Shown here: positions 42,483 to 53,653 of the stretch, in pieces
How positions within the stretch are numbered: position 1 is the first letter of the stretch
Layout: the number at the start of each line of letters is the position of its first letter
Origin: Ditylenchus dipsaci
Taxonomy: Eukaryota > Nematoda > Chromadorea > Rhabditida > Anguinidae
Direction of reading: 5' to 3'
Length of the DNA: 64,000 nucleotides
Assembly: GCA_004194705.1 (NCBI GenBank)
Contig: SADC01000891.1
Location: 1 to 64,000, forward strand
The notes under the pieces: generated by a model
The model's input: the letters and a program-made list of their open reading frames with translations, nothing else
What the model was told of the DNA's origin: nothing
Databases searched by the model: none
Position numbers and translations under genes: made by a program

Positions 42483-43517
42483 TGATCTAAAAAAATCAGT
42501 AATGAGCTAGGCGCGTAATTTGTGTGCCAGGCGCATAATTGGTGTTACATAAAGTAAGAAGCGATTTGCGAAAAAATAAGAACTATAAAACGTAAAAACC
42601 AAGTGGACGACCACTTGGTTTGGTTGGTGCATGGATTATCCAAGAGAATCGAGATTGGATTATAGAAAAACATTTTAAGTGATAGGAATTCTTCACAAGA
42701 CAAAAATTTAAGAGTTGTAAGCGAATTTACCTGTAGGCGAATTTACCGTAGGCGAATTTACCGTAGGCGAATTTACTGTAGGCGAATTTACCTAGAGCCT
42801 GAAATGTTTATTAACAATTTGCAGAATAATTTTTGGACTATAACATGGATTTTAGAAGATGAAGTGTTTGTGGAGAAAGACTAGTGTGGATTGAGCCTGC
42901 CCACTACTCCACACGCTAATATGTTTCTTTTGGTGATTTTGCTGTGTGGTGGACTCCAATGGTTGCTAGCTGCTGGACCATCAAACAATATTACTCCTCT
43001 ACCAATTATACTGTTTTTGCCGTAAAGTGACATTTTGTAATTTTCATGAGTGCGCAACTGGAAATTATTAATATAAATGTATATAAATACTATACTTTTT
43101 CCGTTAATCCAGCTCCCCAAAAAGACAAAAGGCGCGTATTTCAGAATATTTCGGAAGCTTACGAAAAGGCATTGCGAAAAAGAATTAGAGATCTCGATCG
43201 ATAAATTGAAAATATTGAGGTTTTTAGTTACTTATTTTCTTCGATATTTTCAATTTTTTCAATAACCAATTATTAAAATGTTTGACATCTTTGATTTTTC
43301 AGTCAGCGACTATCAAAAATTTTTTTGATAGTTTGATGATCGAAAATAAATATTCCAAAAATTTGAATTTTCGGTGTAAAAATCGATATTTTTGATTTTT
43401 AGCAACCGATAATTGAAGATCAACGAACATCCAGCACAGGAAATTGTCACGTCAAGCTCATAGCAATTGCATGGGCAAGGAATTACGGCAGTCATGTGGC
43501 GGAGAAGAAATTCAATA

Positions 43518-43700
43518 TACAGTCAACTCTCTTTAAATGACAACCCCTCAAAGTTCGTTCCCGCCTAGGGTCCGACACTTTTTTACCTCAATTTTGAAGC
43601 TTTTTGTCAGTTGTCTTCGGTCTAGTCCGAAATATCGTAAGGATTCTGATTTTTTCACAAAAAGGCCTGCCGGTTTATTGAGTACCTGCGGGTCTCTACA
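43518..43700. repeat. Family B left half
   Basis: TACAGTCAACTCTCTTTAAATGAC..AAAGTTCGTTCCCGCC..ATCGTAAGGATTCTG, ending in family F copy 2. Confidence 0.65.
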
Positions 43701-43934
43701 ACGATATTTGCCTCAACTACCAAAGAGGTGTACCCAGAAATTATGGTCAAAGACCTATCTTTCCCCCAAAATTATACATTCACTCTACGAGAATGAGGTG
43801 GTCCACGGTAAATTAAATTTTGATCCTTTTTTAAAGTCCATGTCATAAAAACAATAACCGGATCTAAATTCGGCCGGCGTAAGGGCGTTCAGTGTTTTTT
43901 GTTGATTTTTAAATTCATGCCTAATTATATTTGG

Positions 43935-44337
43935 CTGTGGGTGAAAACATCCATTAAAACGTGTGAATCTCCCGTCAAATATGTAAATCTCCCGTCAAAT
44001 TTTTAAAACTTCTTGTTCTCGGTGCTTACTTTTCAATTTTTTATTTTTTTTGCACCAGCATGTAGCCCTGAATCTCTAGTTTCTAATGAGCTACCACCTG
44101 GCTGACTACAACATTTGAAAAGTGGGAGAAACAATATGCTTTGAAAAAATAGGTGTAGTTTCAAAAAATATAATTGTCCTCCCACTTTTCGATATTGTAA
44201 CCAGCTAATTGATGGCTTATTAGAAACTAGAGATTCAGGGCTACATGCTGGTTGAAAAAAAATTTAAAAGCAATCACCGAGAATGAGAAGTTTAAAAAAT
44301 TTGACGGGAGATCCACACATTTTGACGGCTGTTTTCA
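43935..44337. mobile_element. Family C-type foldback in family F copy
   Basis: Ends GTGAAAACATCCATTAAAACG / GACGGCTGTTTTCA and CTCCCGTCAAATTTTTAAAAC / AAATTTGACGGGAG. Inner arms CAGCATGTAGCCCTGAATC..CTAGTTTCTAATGAG and inverse. Confidence 0.75.
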
Positions 44338-44759
44338 ATGTTAACCTTTAGATTTTTCTTGAATTTAAATGCCTTCATTTTCTTCTTTCTAAGCCTAAGC
44401 GACACTCCGGGCGCAGAGTATACCACCGCAGGTTAGAATGGGCTGAAATATATTCCCTAAATCAGGGACGTATTCAATAATTTTTCGTGGTGAGAGGGAG
44501 CAAAGGAGGGGGTGGCTGATTTGTACAAAAAAAAATAAATTCGCCTTAATTCCTATTTAGGGGGAGGTGTAGTAGGTGGTTGTTGTTGTTGCCTGCTTAG
44601 ACCCCCTCTTCATGGATATGTCTCTGCATTCAACAACAGCCAAAATAAAATATCGAAAATTGAAAAATATTTGAAAAATATAAATGACCATTCAGCAATT
44701 TAACTTATTTTTAATTTAAAAAAGCTAGTTTTAAGTTTTCAAAAAATATTGCATAAATC

Positions 44760-45207
44760 GGAGAGGTGAAAATTGCGCGCCAAATTTTTCTTTTAGTCAA
44801 AGATGCTAAATTTGAATAATTTTTCAAAAGGTGATACAGCCCATCCTCGATAAACCGGCACCACAACCTGGTACCAGGGGTGCCGCTTTATCGACAGTAG
44901 ACTGTAGTACCATCAGATAGCCCTGCCATTCTAGTTTCTTTGGAGGTATCATTTTTTAAAACGTGTTTTCAAAATGTCGCACAAAAAACTAAAAGTATGA
45001 AACAAATCAGAAAAAAGTGATTATTTCCTGACTTGTTTCATACTTTTAGTTTTTGTGCTACATTTTGAAAACCCTTTTAAGCAAATTATATTACCTGAGA
45101 AACTAGAATGATAGGGCTATCTAATGGTGTTATCACTTTTTAAAAATTATTTAAAATTTTGCCTCTTTCACTAAAAGAACAATTTGGCGCGCAATTTTCG
45201 CCCCTCC
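44760..45207. mobile_element. Foldback with 8-bp target duplication CATAAATC
   Basis: CATAAATC at 44752-44759 and 45208-45215 flank a 448-bp palindromic element beginning GGAGAGGTGAAAATTGCGCG and ending in its inverse. The interior is family C-like (TAGCCCTGCCATTCTAG). Family F copy 1 at about 38620 shows the unoccupied site (CATAGATCTACTCC). An 8-bp duplication suits hAT-, P- or MULE-type transposases. Confidence 0.85.
44837..44905. mobile_element. Tiny family B element, word GATAAACCGGCACC
   Basis: TA-CAGCCCATCCTCGATAAACCGG..GGTGCCGCTTTATCGACAG..ACTG-TA inserted in a family C arm (compare GTGATAACACCATCACG elsewhere). About 70 bp, all terminus. Confidence 0.7.
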
Positions 45208-45397
45208 CATAAATCTACTCCCGCTTTGCTGTCTTTGCTGCAAAACTCTTGCCATTTAGAAAAAAACGACTTTCAAAGTAGACATATTTACTACTCCTTT
45301 ATCCAAACTGGCTATTCAGATTTAGCGAAGTTGTAAAAAATCAAGGTGAAAAAGTTTCAAAAGTTCAACTTGAAGGGTGTTAGCTTGTCAGTAATTT

Positions 45398-45836
45398 GCA
45401 TCAACTACCAAAAAGGTCTCGTAAAAGTCCAAGTGCACCCCTCTAAAGAGTACTTTTCTCTAATGCGGTGGCTACAATGGAGGTGTGAGGTGCGAGATCG
45501 AGGTCTTTGAGATGATCTAGCTCAGCGAGATTTTGTCATTTTTCTGATCTGAAAAGTTTTTTGGTCTATTTTTAAGGTCCGCTATTGAATAAAATCAACT
45601 TTCCCACTATTGGATATCAAAAATTGAATTTTAGAAACGGACCTCGCACCTCGCATCTCACATCTCGCACCTCCATTGTAGCCAAGGCATAAGCGTCCTA
45701 TTTTGGGCTCCCATGATTTTTTTAAAGTTTTATTTTTTGCAATATGTAGCGCGCCAACTTAGGCTTAAGACTTAGGCTTAGATGAAAAAAGTCTGCTTAG
45801 AGAAAAATACTCTTTGCAGGGGGTGCACTTGGGTTG
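45398..45836. mobile_element. Nested TIR elements with GAGGTGCGAGAT words
   Basis: Outer pair CCAAGTGCACCCCTCTAAAG..TTTTCTCTAA / TTAGAGAAAAATACTCTTTG..GGTGCACTTGG. Inner pair GGCTACAATGGAGGTGYGAGGTG / CACCTCCATTGTAGCC (45472-45690) with GAGGTGCGAGAT words. Confidence 0.7.
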
Positions 45837-45849
45837 CTGTCAAGAGGTG

Positions 45850-46165
45850 TACCCAGAAATTATGGCCAAAGACGTGTCTTCCCACCCAAAATTATACATC
45901 CACTCTACGAAAATGAGGTGGTCCACGGTAAATTAAATTTTGATCCTTTTTTAAAGTCATTGTTATAAAAACAAAAAACGGACCAAAATTTGGGCGGCAT
46001 AAGGGCGTTCAGTGTTTTTTGTTAATTTTTTCAAATATCTGCCTATTTGAATTTATTGAATTTAAAGGCTTTCAGTTTCTTTATTCTAAACTAGGCGACA
46101 TCCTGGACGCATAGTATACCATCGGAGGCTAGAATGGGCTGAATCATTTGCCCTAAATCAGAGAC
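45850..46165 (+). repeat. Family F repeat, copy 3
   Basis: CACTCTACGAAAATGAGGTGG through GGCTAGAATGGGCTGAA; shorter than copies 1 and 2. Confidence 0.8.
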
Positions 46166-46359
46166 GTATTAGCTACTAAAACACGCATAAAACATGTTTT
46201 CAGGTGGCGGCCCACACTTTTCGACAAAAAAATTTTCGACCAAAATTTGACTTTTTGCCTTGATCCCCAAGGCAATACAATTCGAAAGGGTACCTGGACA
46301 CCTTAAAAGGGTTGGTTTAACGGTATTCTACCATGTTTTGATCACTGGAACTGACAAAA

Positions 46360-46480
46360 AGAGACTCTATATGCATTTTATGATCAAGAGTCTTGCTCCA
46401 AATCATGTCTAAGGTAAGTGAGTTTCAAGCCCCTTCGCGGCCCACGGGGGCTTGGGGCTTGGAGTTGAGATGCGCACAAA
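46360..46480. mobile_element. Family D copy, reverse orientation
   Basis: AGAGTCTTGCTCCAAATCATG..TAAGGTAAGTGAG..GGAGTTGAGATGCGCAC. Confidence 0.7.
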
Positions 46481-46650
46481 TTTTTTTTAAAAACAAATTT
46501 TAAGCTATCCGTAAATTTCTTCGATATTAATTACGTTGATTTTACTTCGTTTCCGTCACCAATGTTTAACCCAAAGATGTAAATAATGTTGAAAAAATAT
46601 AATGCAGTTCAAAAACTGTAGTAGAGTTCGGAACTGTACTACAGTTGTGA

Positions 46651-48012
46651 CCAGTGCTGGGAATTTCAAAGTTTTCGCTCCTGCTATTGCTCTTGGCTCC
46701 TTGCTTCAAAAATTTTGCTCTTGGTCTAAAATTTTTCGATTTTGCTCTCGGATTCAAAATTTTTGCTCCTGCTCTTGCTCTTGCTCTTATACTCATAATG
46801 TTTGCTCTTGGTTCCTGTAATTTCGCTCTTAGCTCCCGCTCAAATAAATAGCCCTTGAGACAAAGTTGGCTCTGGCTGATTGACTCGAATAGTCTAACAG
46901 TGTGTTAAAAATCGTACATTTGGCGCCCTCATTTGGGCGCAATTATTATATAGTGATTTTTAAATTATTTAAATAGTCTGAAAAGGCTATGTTAACCTCC
47001 GGGCTAGCATGTAAACCATCAGGTACCTGCCTAAAGAGAGTATCCAGCTACGCAATCCAAAAATGTTAGATTTTGTCAAAAATAATTAAAAACCATTGTA
47101 TCGTACCTAAAAACCAAGCATTGAACATGGTTTAATAATACCCAAACAGCAACTTACTAAAAAAACGCCCGTGCAGAGGTAGGTACGTGACTTAAAAGAG
47201 TATCTATCTAAATAATTTTGACACCGGTGTCATATACTCCCTCTCCCCCAATCCTCGGCGTGAAGTGTTACTTTACCACTTGGATCATGAACGATAAACG
47301 ACCCAACTTGCGGCCATATACTTAGAACTTATTTAGCTAGTTCAAAATGGAGGTGAAAAATAAAGTTAACACTCAGGGGACTCGAATCAGCAACCTCGGT
47401 GACGTGTATATGACGCTCTGCAGCAACCTCCCCAATTTAGACCAAGTGGTCGTCCACTTGGATCAAAATTTTTTTTTACATTTTTCATGTTCCAAAGCAA
47501 TTTTTCTGCACTATTTCGAGCATGCTGAAGATGTTTGACAATGGTAAAATCACGTTTTATATTTAAAATTTCACTAAAATTTTGGTTGGACCACTTAGAG
47601 GTGAATTATCGAGGATGAATTGGTCGAGAACCGCTGAGGTATATCTGAGCTATTGAAAAGTAGATTACAACATTGAAAGTGGATCTGGAACACTGAGGTT
47701 GGAGGTTGAAAATCACGGTTGGATTGAAAATCACTATATAATAATTGCGCCCAAATGAGGGCGCCCAAACGAGGGCGCCCAAATGAGTACAAACCTTAAA
47801 AAACATCACAAAATATTTTTTTTGCTCGAAGAAAAGATATTTAAAGCGCTCTCAGACAAAAAATTTCGCTCCTGCTCTTAGCTTGAAAATTTTCGTTCTT
47901 GCTCCTGCTCTTGACTCCTGACTATAAAATTTTTACTCCTGCTCTTGGCTCGGAGCGGTGAATCTACGGGCCAAGAGCGGAGTCAATAGCGGAGAATTGC
48001 CCAGCACTGGTT
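46651..48012. mobile_element. Foldback-like element with GCTCCTGCTCTTG arrays
   Basis: Ends CCAGTGCTGGGAATT / GAATTGCCCAGCACTGG. Word arrays GCTCTTGCTCCTG at 46676-46850 and 47868-48000. A second, inner element has GGCGCCCTCATTTGGGCGC words and AATTATTATATAGTGATTTT (46921 / 47720-47790). A P1 half copy and a tRNA-like segment lie inside. Confidence 0.7.
47375..47440 (-). repeat. tRNA-like fragment
   Basis: On the minus strand, GCAGAGCGTCATATACACG, a CACCGAGGTTGCTG segment and ATTCGAGTCC read like a tRNA from the D stem to the T loop, but the 5' part lacks a proper D loop. Likely a SINE or pseudo-tRNA remnant. Confidence 0.35.
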
Positions 48013-48499
48013 GTGACTAATATTTGCAATCATAATGCATTTTTTCGGCATTATGCACATGACTGGTTTAATCAAATTTATTAGTTTCGGTTGTTTCTGA
48101 GAAAATACTGTAGTTTTGCTATTTAGACATGCAACTCTAACTGTTGTACGGCCGCTTACCCGACTAAGTTTGTATTCGTTTGACAGCCCATTAAAGTCTG
48201 CACCAAATAAGCACTTTAATTACACAAATTTATCTGCAGATAAAAACTTAAAATCAAAAAAACTAAAACAACTCAAAATGGGATATATCCAACCATAAAT
48301 ACGTAAAATAAATCGCAAAAAAACTTTTTCGGAGAATTTGTTTCTCCTATATTGTTCAGCACGAATTCTGAACAAAATTATCCCATTAGCATAACCCGGC
48401 TTTCAAGTGTTAAAAAAATCCAAATGCCGAAAAAAGACCTTTCATTGACGAGAGGTAGTTAAGTCATTAACTAAAGGCTATTCTACTCCGTTGCGGTCA

Positions 48500-48775
48500 C
48501 TGGAGCTGGGCAAAAAGAGTCTTTAAATGCATTTTTGTTTAAGAGTCTTGCTCGGAATCATGTCTCAGGTATGTGTGGTGCGCATCTCTAACTCTCAAGC
48601 CTCCTGCGCCCCCTTCGGGGGCGCAGGGGGCTTGGTTGCTTGGGGTTGAGATGCGCACACACACATACCTGAGACACAAATCACTAAAAAAAAAAAATTC
48701 AAAAATGAGAAATGGCGGCCAAATGAGGTGCGGCCAAATGAGTGCGGCCAAATGACTTGCGGTCATATGAGTGTG
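48500..48775. mobile_element. Family D hairpin copy and GCGGCCAAATGAG array
   Basis: AGAGTCTTGCTCGGAATCATG, GCGCATCTCTAACTCTCAAGC, perfect hairpin TGCGCCCCCTTCGGGGGCGCA at 48606-48626, then the inverse. GTGCGGCCAAATGA words follow at 48712-48770. Confidence 0.75.
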
Positions 48776-49049
48776 TACGGAAAAAACATCAACGTCTAAG
48801 ACAGTTGGCTTGTGTTTTTGAGTGCTCTCGTCAATTTCCCAATATTCTTTTGCCTTTTTTCGAACATTTTTATTGCATTAACGAATACTTGCAGTATCGA
48901 ATCATAAAAAGTATGATTGTCAACTCCTGCAACAGAATAGCATGTTTTTTGATCCTGTGAACTTCATCTGTTTTTATTCAAAATGCCCACTATTATAGAA
49001 AATGTGACTTGAATGGATTTTCTAAAATTTTTAGTCTGTCTTTTTTCTT

Positions 49050-49560
49050 GCTTTATGTATTGTTTGTGGAGCAGTGTCTGGTAGCAGTTCACGAGGAAGT
49101 TGATCCAAGTTGCCTGGGGCAATCAAAAAATAACAAGCAAATAAGTTGAGTCTTCTAAAAGTCAGACAAATCCAGCAAAACTAGCTTCCTACCTGTTGAT
49201 CTAGCCTTGTTTTTGCTGAACATCTCAGTCAGTAGCAGCAATTGTGTTTTTTTCTCTTAGCTCTAGATTGCAGCCTTCAAACAGCCAGAAGAATGGCAGC
49301 AATAGCAGGAAGTGTAAAAAAAGAGACGTCTGTTGGTCTTGATCTAAAGAACGTTGGAACAGATGTTCGCCCCTTCCCACTTGCTGGTTGCCACTAGCAA
49401 TACTACTACAGCTGCAGTAGGGTCATAGTTTAGTTGATAGCAGCTCATCAGTCAGTACTTTGTTTTTAGAAAATTGCTGAATCAAAACTTTTATATCAGT
49501 CGAGATATTTGGAGAAATTTCGGTACACATCCCGAGTTTCTTTTTCGTCCTCCAAGCTAC
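49050..49560 (-). CDS. Possible exons of an unidentified gene
   Basis: On the minus strand, TTGCTGCTACTGACTGAGATG..GCTAGATCAACAG (donor GTAGGA near 49192) joins in phase to an exon after TTGCCCCAG (about 49121), encoding NLDQLPRELLPDTAPQTIHK and a stop near 49050. A possible upstream exon reads SSLEDEKETRDVYRNFSKYL at 49500-49560. There is no family match by eye. Confidence 0.3.
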
Positions 49561-49576
49561 TGTAAATCTTTTAGTA

Positions 49577-49678
49577 TACCGTATTATCTCTGATAAGGCC
49601 CCATGGTGGCTTATTTCCAACATTTGTTTGAGGTGGGGCCTTATTGGGGAGTGAGGCCTTATTAGAGGTTACACGGTA
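49577..49678. mobile_element. Family A MITE, short, word AATAAGGCCCC
   Basis: TACCGTATTATCTCTGATAAGGCCCC, inverse GGCTTATTTCC, then GGGGCCTTATTGGGG and GAGGCCTTATTAGAGG, TACACGGTA. 102 bp without the family core. Confidence 0.8.
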
Positions 49679-49727
49679 AGACCATGGGCTTCTATTAGAA
49701 GATTTTTCGGGAGTTTTTTTAGACGTG

Positions 49728-50025
49728 ACCCACCAAATAACCCCCCCCCCCCCCCAAATAACCCCCTCAAATAACCCCCTAAATTCAAAATAATTTTTGT
49801 CCTGGAAGGAAAAATGAAATTTTTTTAATGGAAACAGGTTGTTGTACCCGACCAAGGGGTTGGCCTCCCGCGGCCAAGACCAGCACACTCCACATTGCAA
49901 GAAATTGGGGAAAATATGTATGTTACAGCTCAAAAATTTCATTTTCCTTCCAGGACAAAAATTATTTTGAATTTAGGGGGTTATTTGAGGGGGTTATTTG
50001 GTGGGGGGGGGGGGTTATTTGGGGT
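49728..50025. mobile_element. Foldback with CAAATAACCCCC arms
   Basis: ACCCCCCCCCCCCCCCAAATAACC..TAAATTCAAAATAATTTTTG..AGGAAAATGAAATTT and inverse on the right. Long C and G runs mark the ends. Confidence 0.75.
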
Positions 50026-50029
50026 TTTC

Positions 50030-51035
50030 ACGTTTTTTTATTTTCATTTTCAAAAGCAGTTAAAAATCAGAAAAAACTCAGTTTGGGGTACCAAGAAAAA
50101 GTGGAAGGTGTAGACCGAAGTTGAGTAGGGACTGTACTGAAATCTAGTCAGAATTTTTTTTGTTACGCTTATAAATTTCATATGAATAATAAAGAATTGC
50201 AGTCTCGGAAAAAATCCCATGACACTCGCTTTTTTCGACAATCCCTTTAGTGTTTCTCAGTAATCTCCCACGCAAGTTTTCATCTTTGTTTGACTTTTTT
50301 AGACGTCTGATATATGAGTCTAATATAAGTCTGATATAAGTCTAATATATGTATGAGCCCGCGCTAACATACGCTGGTCTGCCATTGCCTAAGACTTATC
50401 TTCAAATGTCTTTAAAAAATAAGAGAAACTAAGGCAAAAACCCTCTAATTCTCTACTAGGGCTGAATATTTGAACACCGTCAAAAGTATCAGAACTAAAT
50501 TTTGAGAAAGGGATGTTCAGGACTATAGTTGAACATGTGACCACAAAATAGTCAAAAAACAGCAGGGGGACCAAGGCGATTTTGGCACCACATAGTAGGA
50601 TAGAGCCATCTTTGTTTGACTTTTTCAAAAAGTAGCTGGCAAATGATAATGGTCAAGTCTTCAGCCCAGGTTTTGAACCAGAGCCATATTTCCCACCATA
50701 GCCTGAGGAAAAGTTCTTACGCTAGAGCCAAAGTCAAAGCTAAAGCTGCAGCCGAAATTTCGGAATTTCAGTAGCCACTAAATTTTAAATGTCATGTATC
50801 TGTGCAAAAAAACATTTGCTCGATCCGGTGCTGTAATTATGACCTATGCTACAATTGATACAGTCAAATGACATAGCCCACGCTTTTAGCAATTAGGACA
50901 GTCGAAATTACTCCTATCCACTTGTTCGAAATTTATAAGCGCTCAAAAATTATAGCTATCAGCCGAAATTAGAGCTTTCGCGGTACTTCATGTTTAAATA
51001 AACCAGCACACCACTATTTAGATGTAAGCTAGTGC
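50030..51035. other. No gene seen
   Basis: Includes CCCGCGCTAACATACGCTGG (50358, shared with 17768), GCAGGGGGACCAAGGCG (50563) and otherwise plain AT-rich DNA. Confidence 0.4.
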
Positions 51036-51039
51036 TGAT

Positions 51040-51330
51040 CAAAAAAATCTCCGGGCCGGAATTTGTTCGGATTCCGGTTTCGGATTCTGGTGCCAATATC
51101 ACAAATCTGGCCTGGAATCCCGCAGGTCGATGGAAAAACCGGAATCTGGCCAAATGTGATGACATTTATGAAAACTGTACGTTCATAACTGTAGAATTTC
51201 TCGTGTATTATATGTTAATATGAGATTTCTAGAGTTATCAAATCTGTAAATCCGGCCGGATTCTGGTTTTTCTGATCCACCGGAATCCTAATCCGGTTAA
51301 TTTTTACACAATCCGGTACGGAATCTCCCC
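51040..51330. repeat. GGAATCCGG word array
   Basis: Words ATTCCGGTTTC, GGAATCTGGCC, CCGGAATCC on both strands; an inverted-looking pair at 51045-51165 and 51250-51330. Confidence 0.6.
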
Positions 51331-51449
51331 GGTACATTAAAGCATCAGAGTTCAAAAAGGTGAATGTTTTTAACCTTTTTTACTCGAGAGTTACCGTGAG
51401 GGACACCCATAATGGAAAGTTTCAGGGACTCTGCATTTTGAATGTCAAA

Positions 51450-51722
51450 AAGGGACGCCACCCACTCGCCAACGCAGAAACTCGCCAACGTAAAAGACTC
51501 GCCAAGGTCTCATCTAGCTAACGGCGAATCTCGCCAACGCGGAAACTCGCAAACAGCAAAAGGTACGAAAAACTCGCCAACGAAGAACTCGTCAACGAAA
51601 AGTTCTAGTAAACAGCCCCTTATGGCCGGTCCCAAGGGGCAGTTTAATCGAATTTTTTGTTGGCGAGTTTTCTGTTGGCAAGATTTGACGTCGGCGAGTT
51701 TTTGCGTTGGCGAGTCGGTCGC
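51450..51722. mobile_element. Word-array element, word ACTCGCCAACG
   Basis: ACTCGCCAACGCAGAAACTCG units on the left and TTGGCGAGTTTTTGCGTTGG on the right. The word differs from families at 17413 and 40759 in the base after GCC. Confidence 0.7.
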
Positions 51723-52170
51723 TTCCCTCAAAAAGTCGAAAGCTATTGATTTTACCATTTTTGCTGTTCATCTAATCTTTGACTTATGTTCTGCAAAGTA
51801 TTATAACTTTCAAGTCTTTTTTGTTGCTAAAAAGTGAACGTTAAAAAAGCTAAGATCCATCTTATTTTTAGTAGAAAGAGCAAACAAATATCTATAGGTT
51901 TGCAGGTAAATCTCTTGAACACCCCACAAACTAGTTGAAAAAAAGAGAATCACTTGAATGCTCACTGAACCTTTTCTTTGCCAGTATATCTTTTTGTATA
52001 AGTGTGTGTTTAAAAGTTGGTCAAAAAACTTAGTTTATCAAAAATTTTGGATCTCTGTATGTATTCGCGCACACATCCGAAAGAAATGCGTAAGTTCCTG
52101 TGGATTTTTCGGTTTTGTTGAATTTTTTGAAGTTTGGATAAGTCTTAGCAAACTGGCCCCATAGTAAATA

Positions 52171-52808
52171 CAGTCAACGCTCGATTTAACGACAGAAGTT
52201 CGTTCCCGCCTAGGGTCTGACACTTTTTTTACCTCAATTTTTTAAAACTTTTGCCAGTTCGGTTTTGACAGTCTGGTCCCAAATATCGCAAGGATTTCGA
52301 TTTTGCCGATCGTTTTTGAGAAACATAAGAGCTCTTATCCTGAAAAAGCAAAAGCTCGATTTAACGACATACTTTTTCAAAAAACATTGCTTTTAGTCAA
52401 ATTTTTACATTTTTAGTGCCGAAAATTCTGGATTACTGAAAAACGATCGTACTTATGCTGTTTGGGACCGACCGTCATTTTTTTGACATTTTTGCACAAA
52501 TTGTTGGGCTGTTTTGTTGTGTGTCGTATTCATGTGTTATTTGTCTCTTTTTTTGGTGCGTTGCTTTTTACCGCTACTGATTTTTTGGGTTTTCAGAAAA
52601 TGGAAGAACTCCGCCATTCCAAAAAAAATGACGGTCGGTCCCAAACAGCATAAGTACCAAACGATCAATAAAATCGGAATCCTTGCGATATTTGGGACCA
52701 GACTGTCAAAAGAGAACTGGCAAAAATTAAAAAAATGGAGGTAAAAAAAGACATCAAACCTGGTCTCTTGGCCGGTCCCTTGCGCGTCGTTAAATCGAGC
52801 GTCGACTG
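52171..52808. mobile_element. Family B (pogo-like) element, complete, word CGATTTAACGAC
   Basis: TA-CAGTCAACGCTCGATTTAACG at the left and CGTTAAATCGAGCGTCGACTG-TA at the right; 638 bp with TA duplication. The same CGATTTAACGAC word is repeated inside at 52354. Another foldback (TATGCTGTTTGGGACCGACCG and inverse, 52452-52660) is nested. No transposase frame. Confidence 0.8.
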
Positions 52809-53050
52809 TAGGCTAAATGAGCTAACTTTTTAATCTTTGCACAATTCTTCTAGGGCCCCAATTTGAATCATCCTAATTTACTCCTTCCAGTTATCTCATT
52901 TTTTCTTATTATGCACTCTTTTTATGGCTCCTCAATCTACTGAAGAAATATGGCATTGCTCAACCACTTTTGTACTTACAAGGGAACCATTTGAACTGTT
53001 CACCTGAATTCGAAAAGTCTGTTAATGTTCTCTTGATTTTCTGAAGGGGG

Positions 53051-53153
53051 GAGGCTAAAAAAGCAAAATAAGGCTAAAAAATAAAAACAGGCTAAAAAAT
53101 AAAAACAGGCTAAAAAATAAAAACAGGCTAAAAAATAAAAACAGGCTAAAAAA
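53051..53153 (+). repeat. 18-bp tandem repeat AGGCTAAAAAATAAAAAC
   Basis: Five to six nearly perfect copies, then 'gggggggga' tract. Confidence 0.9.
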
Positions 53154-53653
53154 TCCTGACGAGGAGGGGGGGGGATAAATGCCGGCTAGCATTTAATAAG
53201 GGGGTCTGATTGTAGGTGAAAAATATTCCGGTGAATTTCTAAATTAGGCAACCCTAGTTGCAAGTCAAAGCCAGGCATTCTAATTTTTATATTTCTAATA
53301 TGCTGCTGATTTCTAAAAACAATTTTTTTAAATTCCCCTGAGTTTGCCTTTATTTTAATTATTATTATTTTTTCATGAGATGCTTTTTTATATAGTTTTT
53401 TTACTGCTCTGTTAATTTCGGACTTACCAGAAATGTACTGTTTCTATATGTGCTGTTGAGAAAAATTAGAATTTTTATTTTCTTCTTGCTATTTGTTATT
53501 GTTTTGAGAGATTTGTGATTGTGATAATTTTCGTCTAAATTTTGAGCTGGACGGTTTGGTAATTTTAGTATGGCTTTGAAGAGGATTTTTTTAAAGAAAA
53601 CTGTTTTCTTTTTCACAAGAATTAGTTTTATTTAGGACTGTATCCCTTAGTGC

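Larger units (their letters stand above)
40759..42792. mobile_element. Autonomous-type word-array element (family G) carrying MULE-OTU gene, word GCCTACA
   Basis: The left TIR has three GGTAAATTCGCCTACA units followed by ACTCTTAAATTTTTCTG. The right TIR (42700-42792) is the inverse with five units and the same inner AAAAATTTAAGAGTTGTAAG. It encloses the whole minus-strand FLYWCH-MULE-OTU gene. A P1 fragment (42590-42640) lies between the gene start and the right TIR. A target duplication is not obvious. Confidence 0.8.
43720..45360 (+). repeat. Family F repeat, copy 2, with two insertions
   Basis: The same order of blocks as 38040-38740, split by a foldback at 43935-44337 and by the element 44760-45207. 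Confidence 0.8.
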
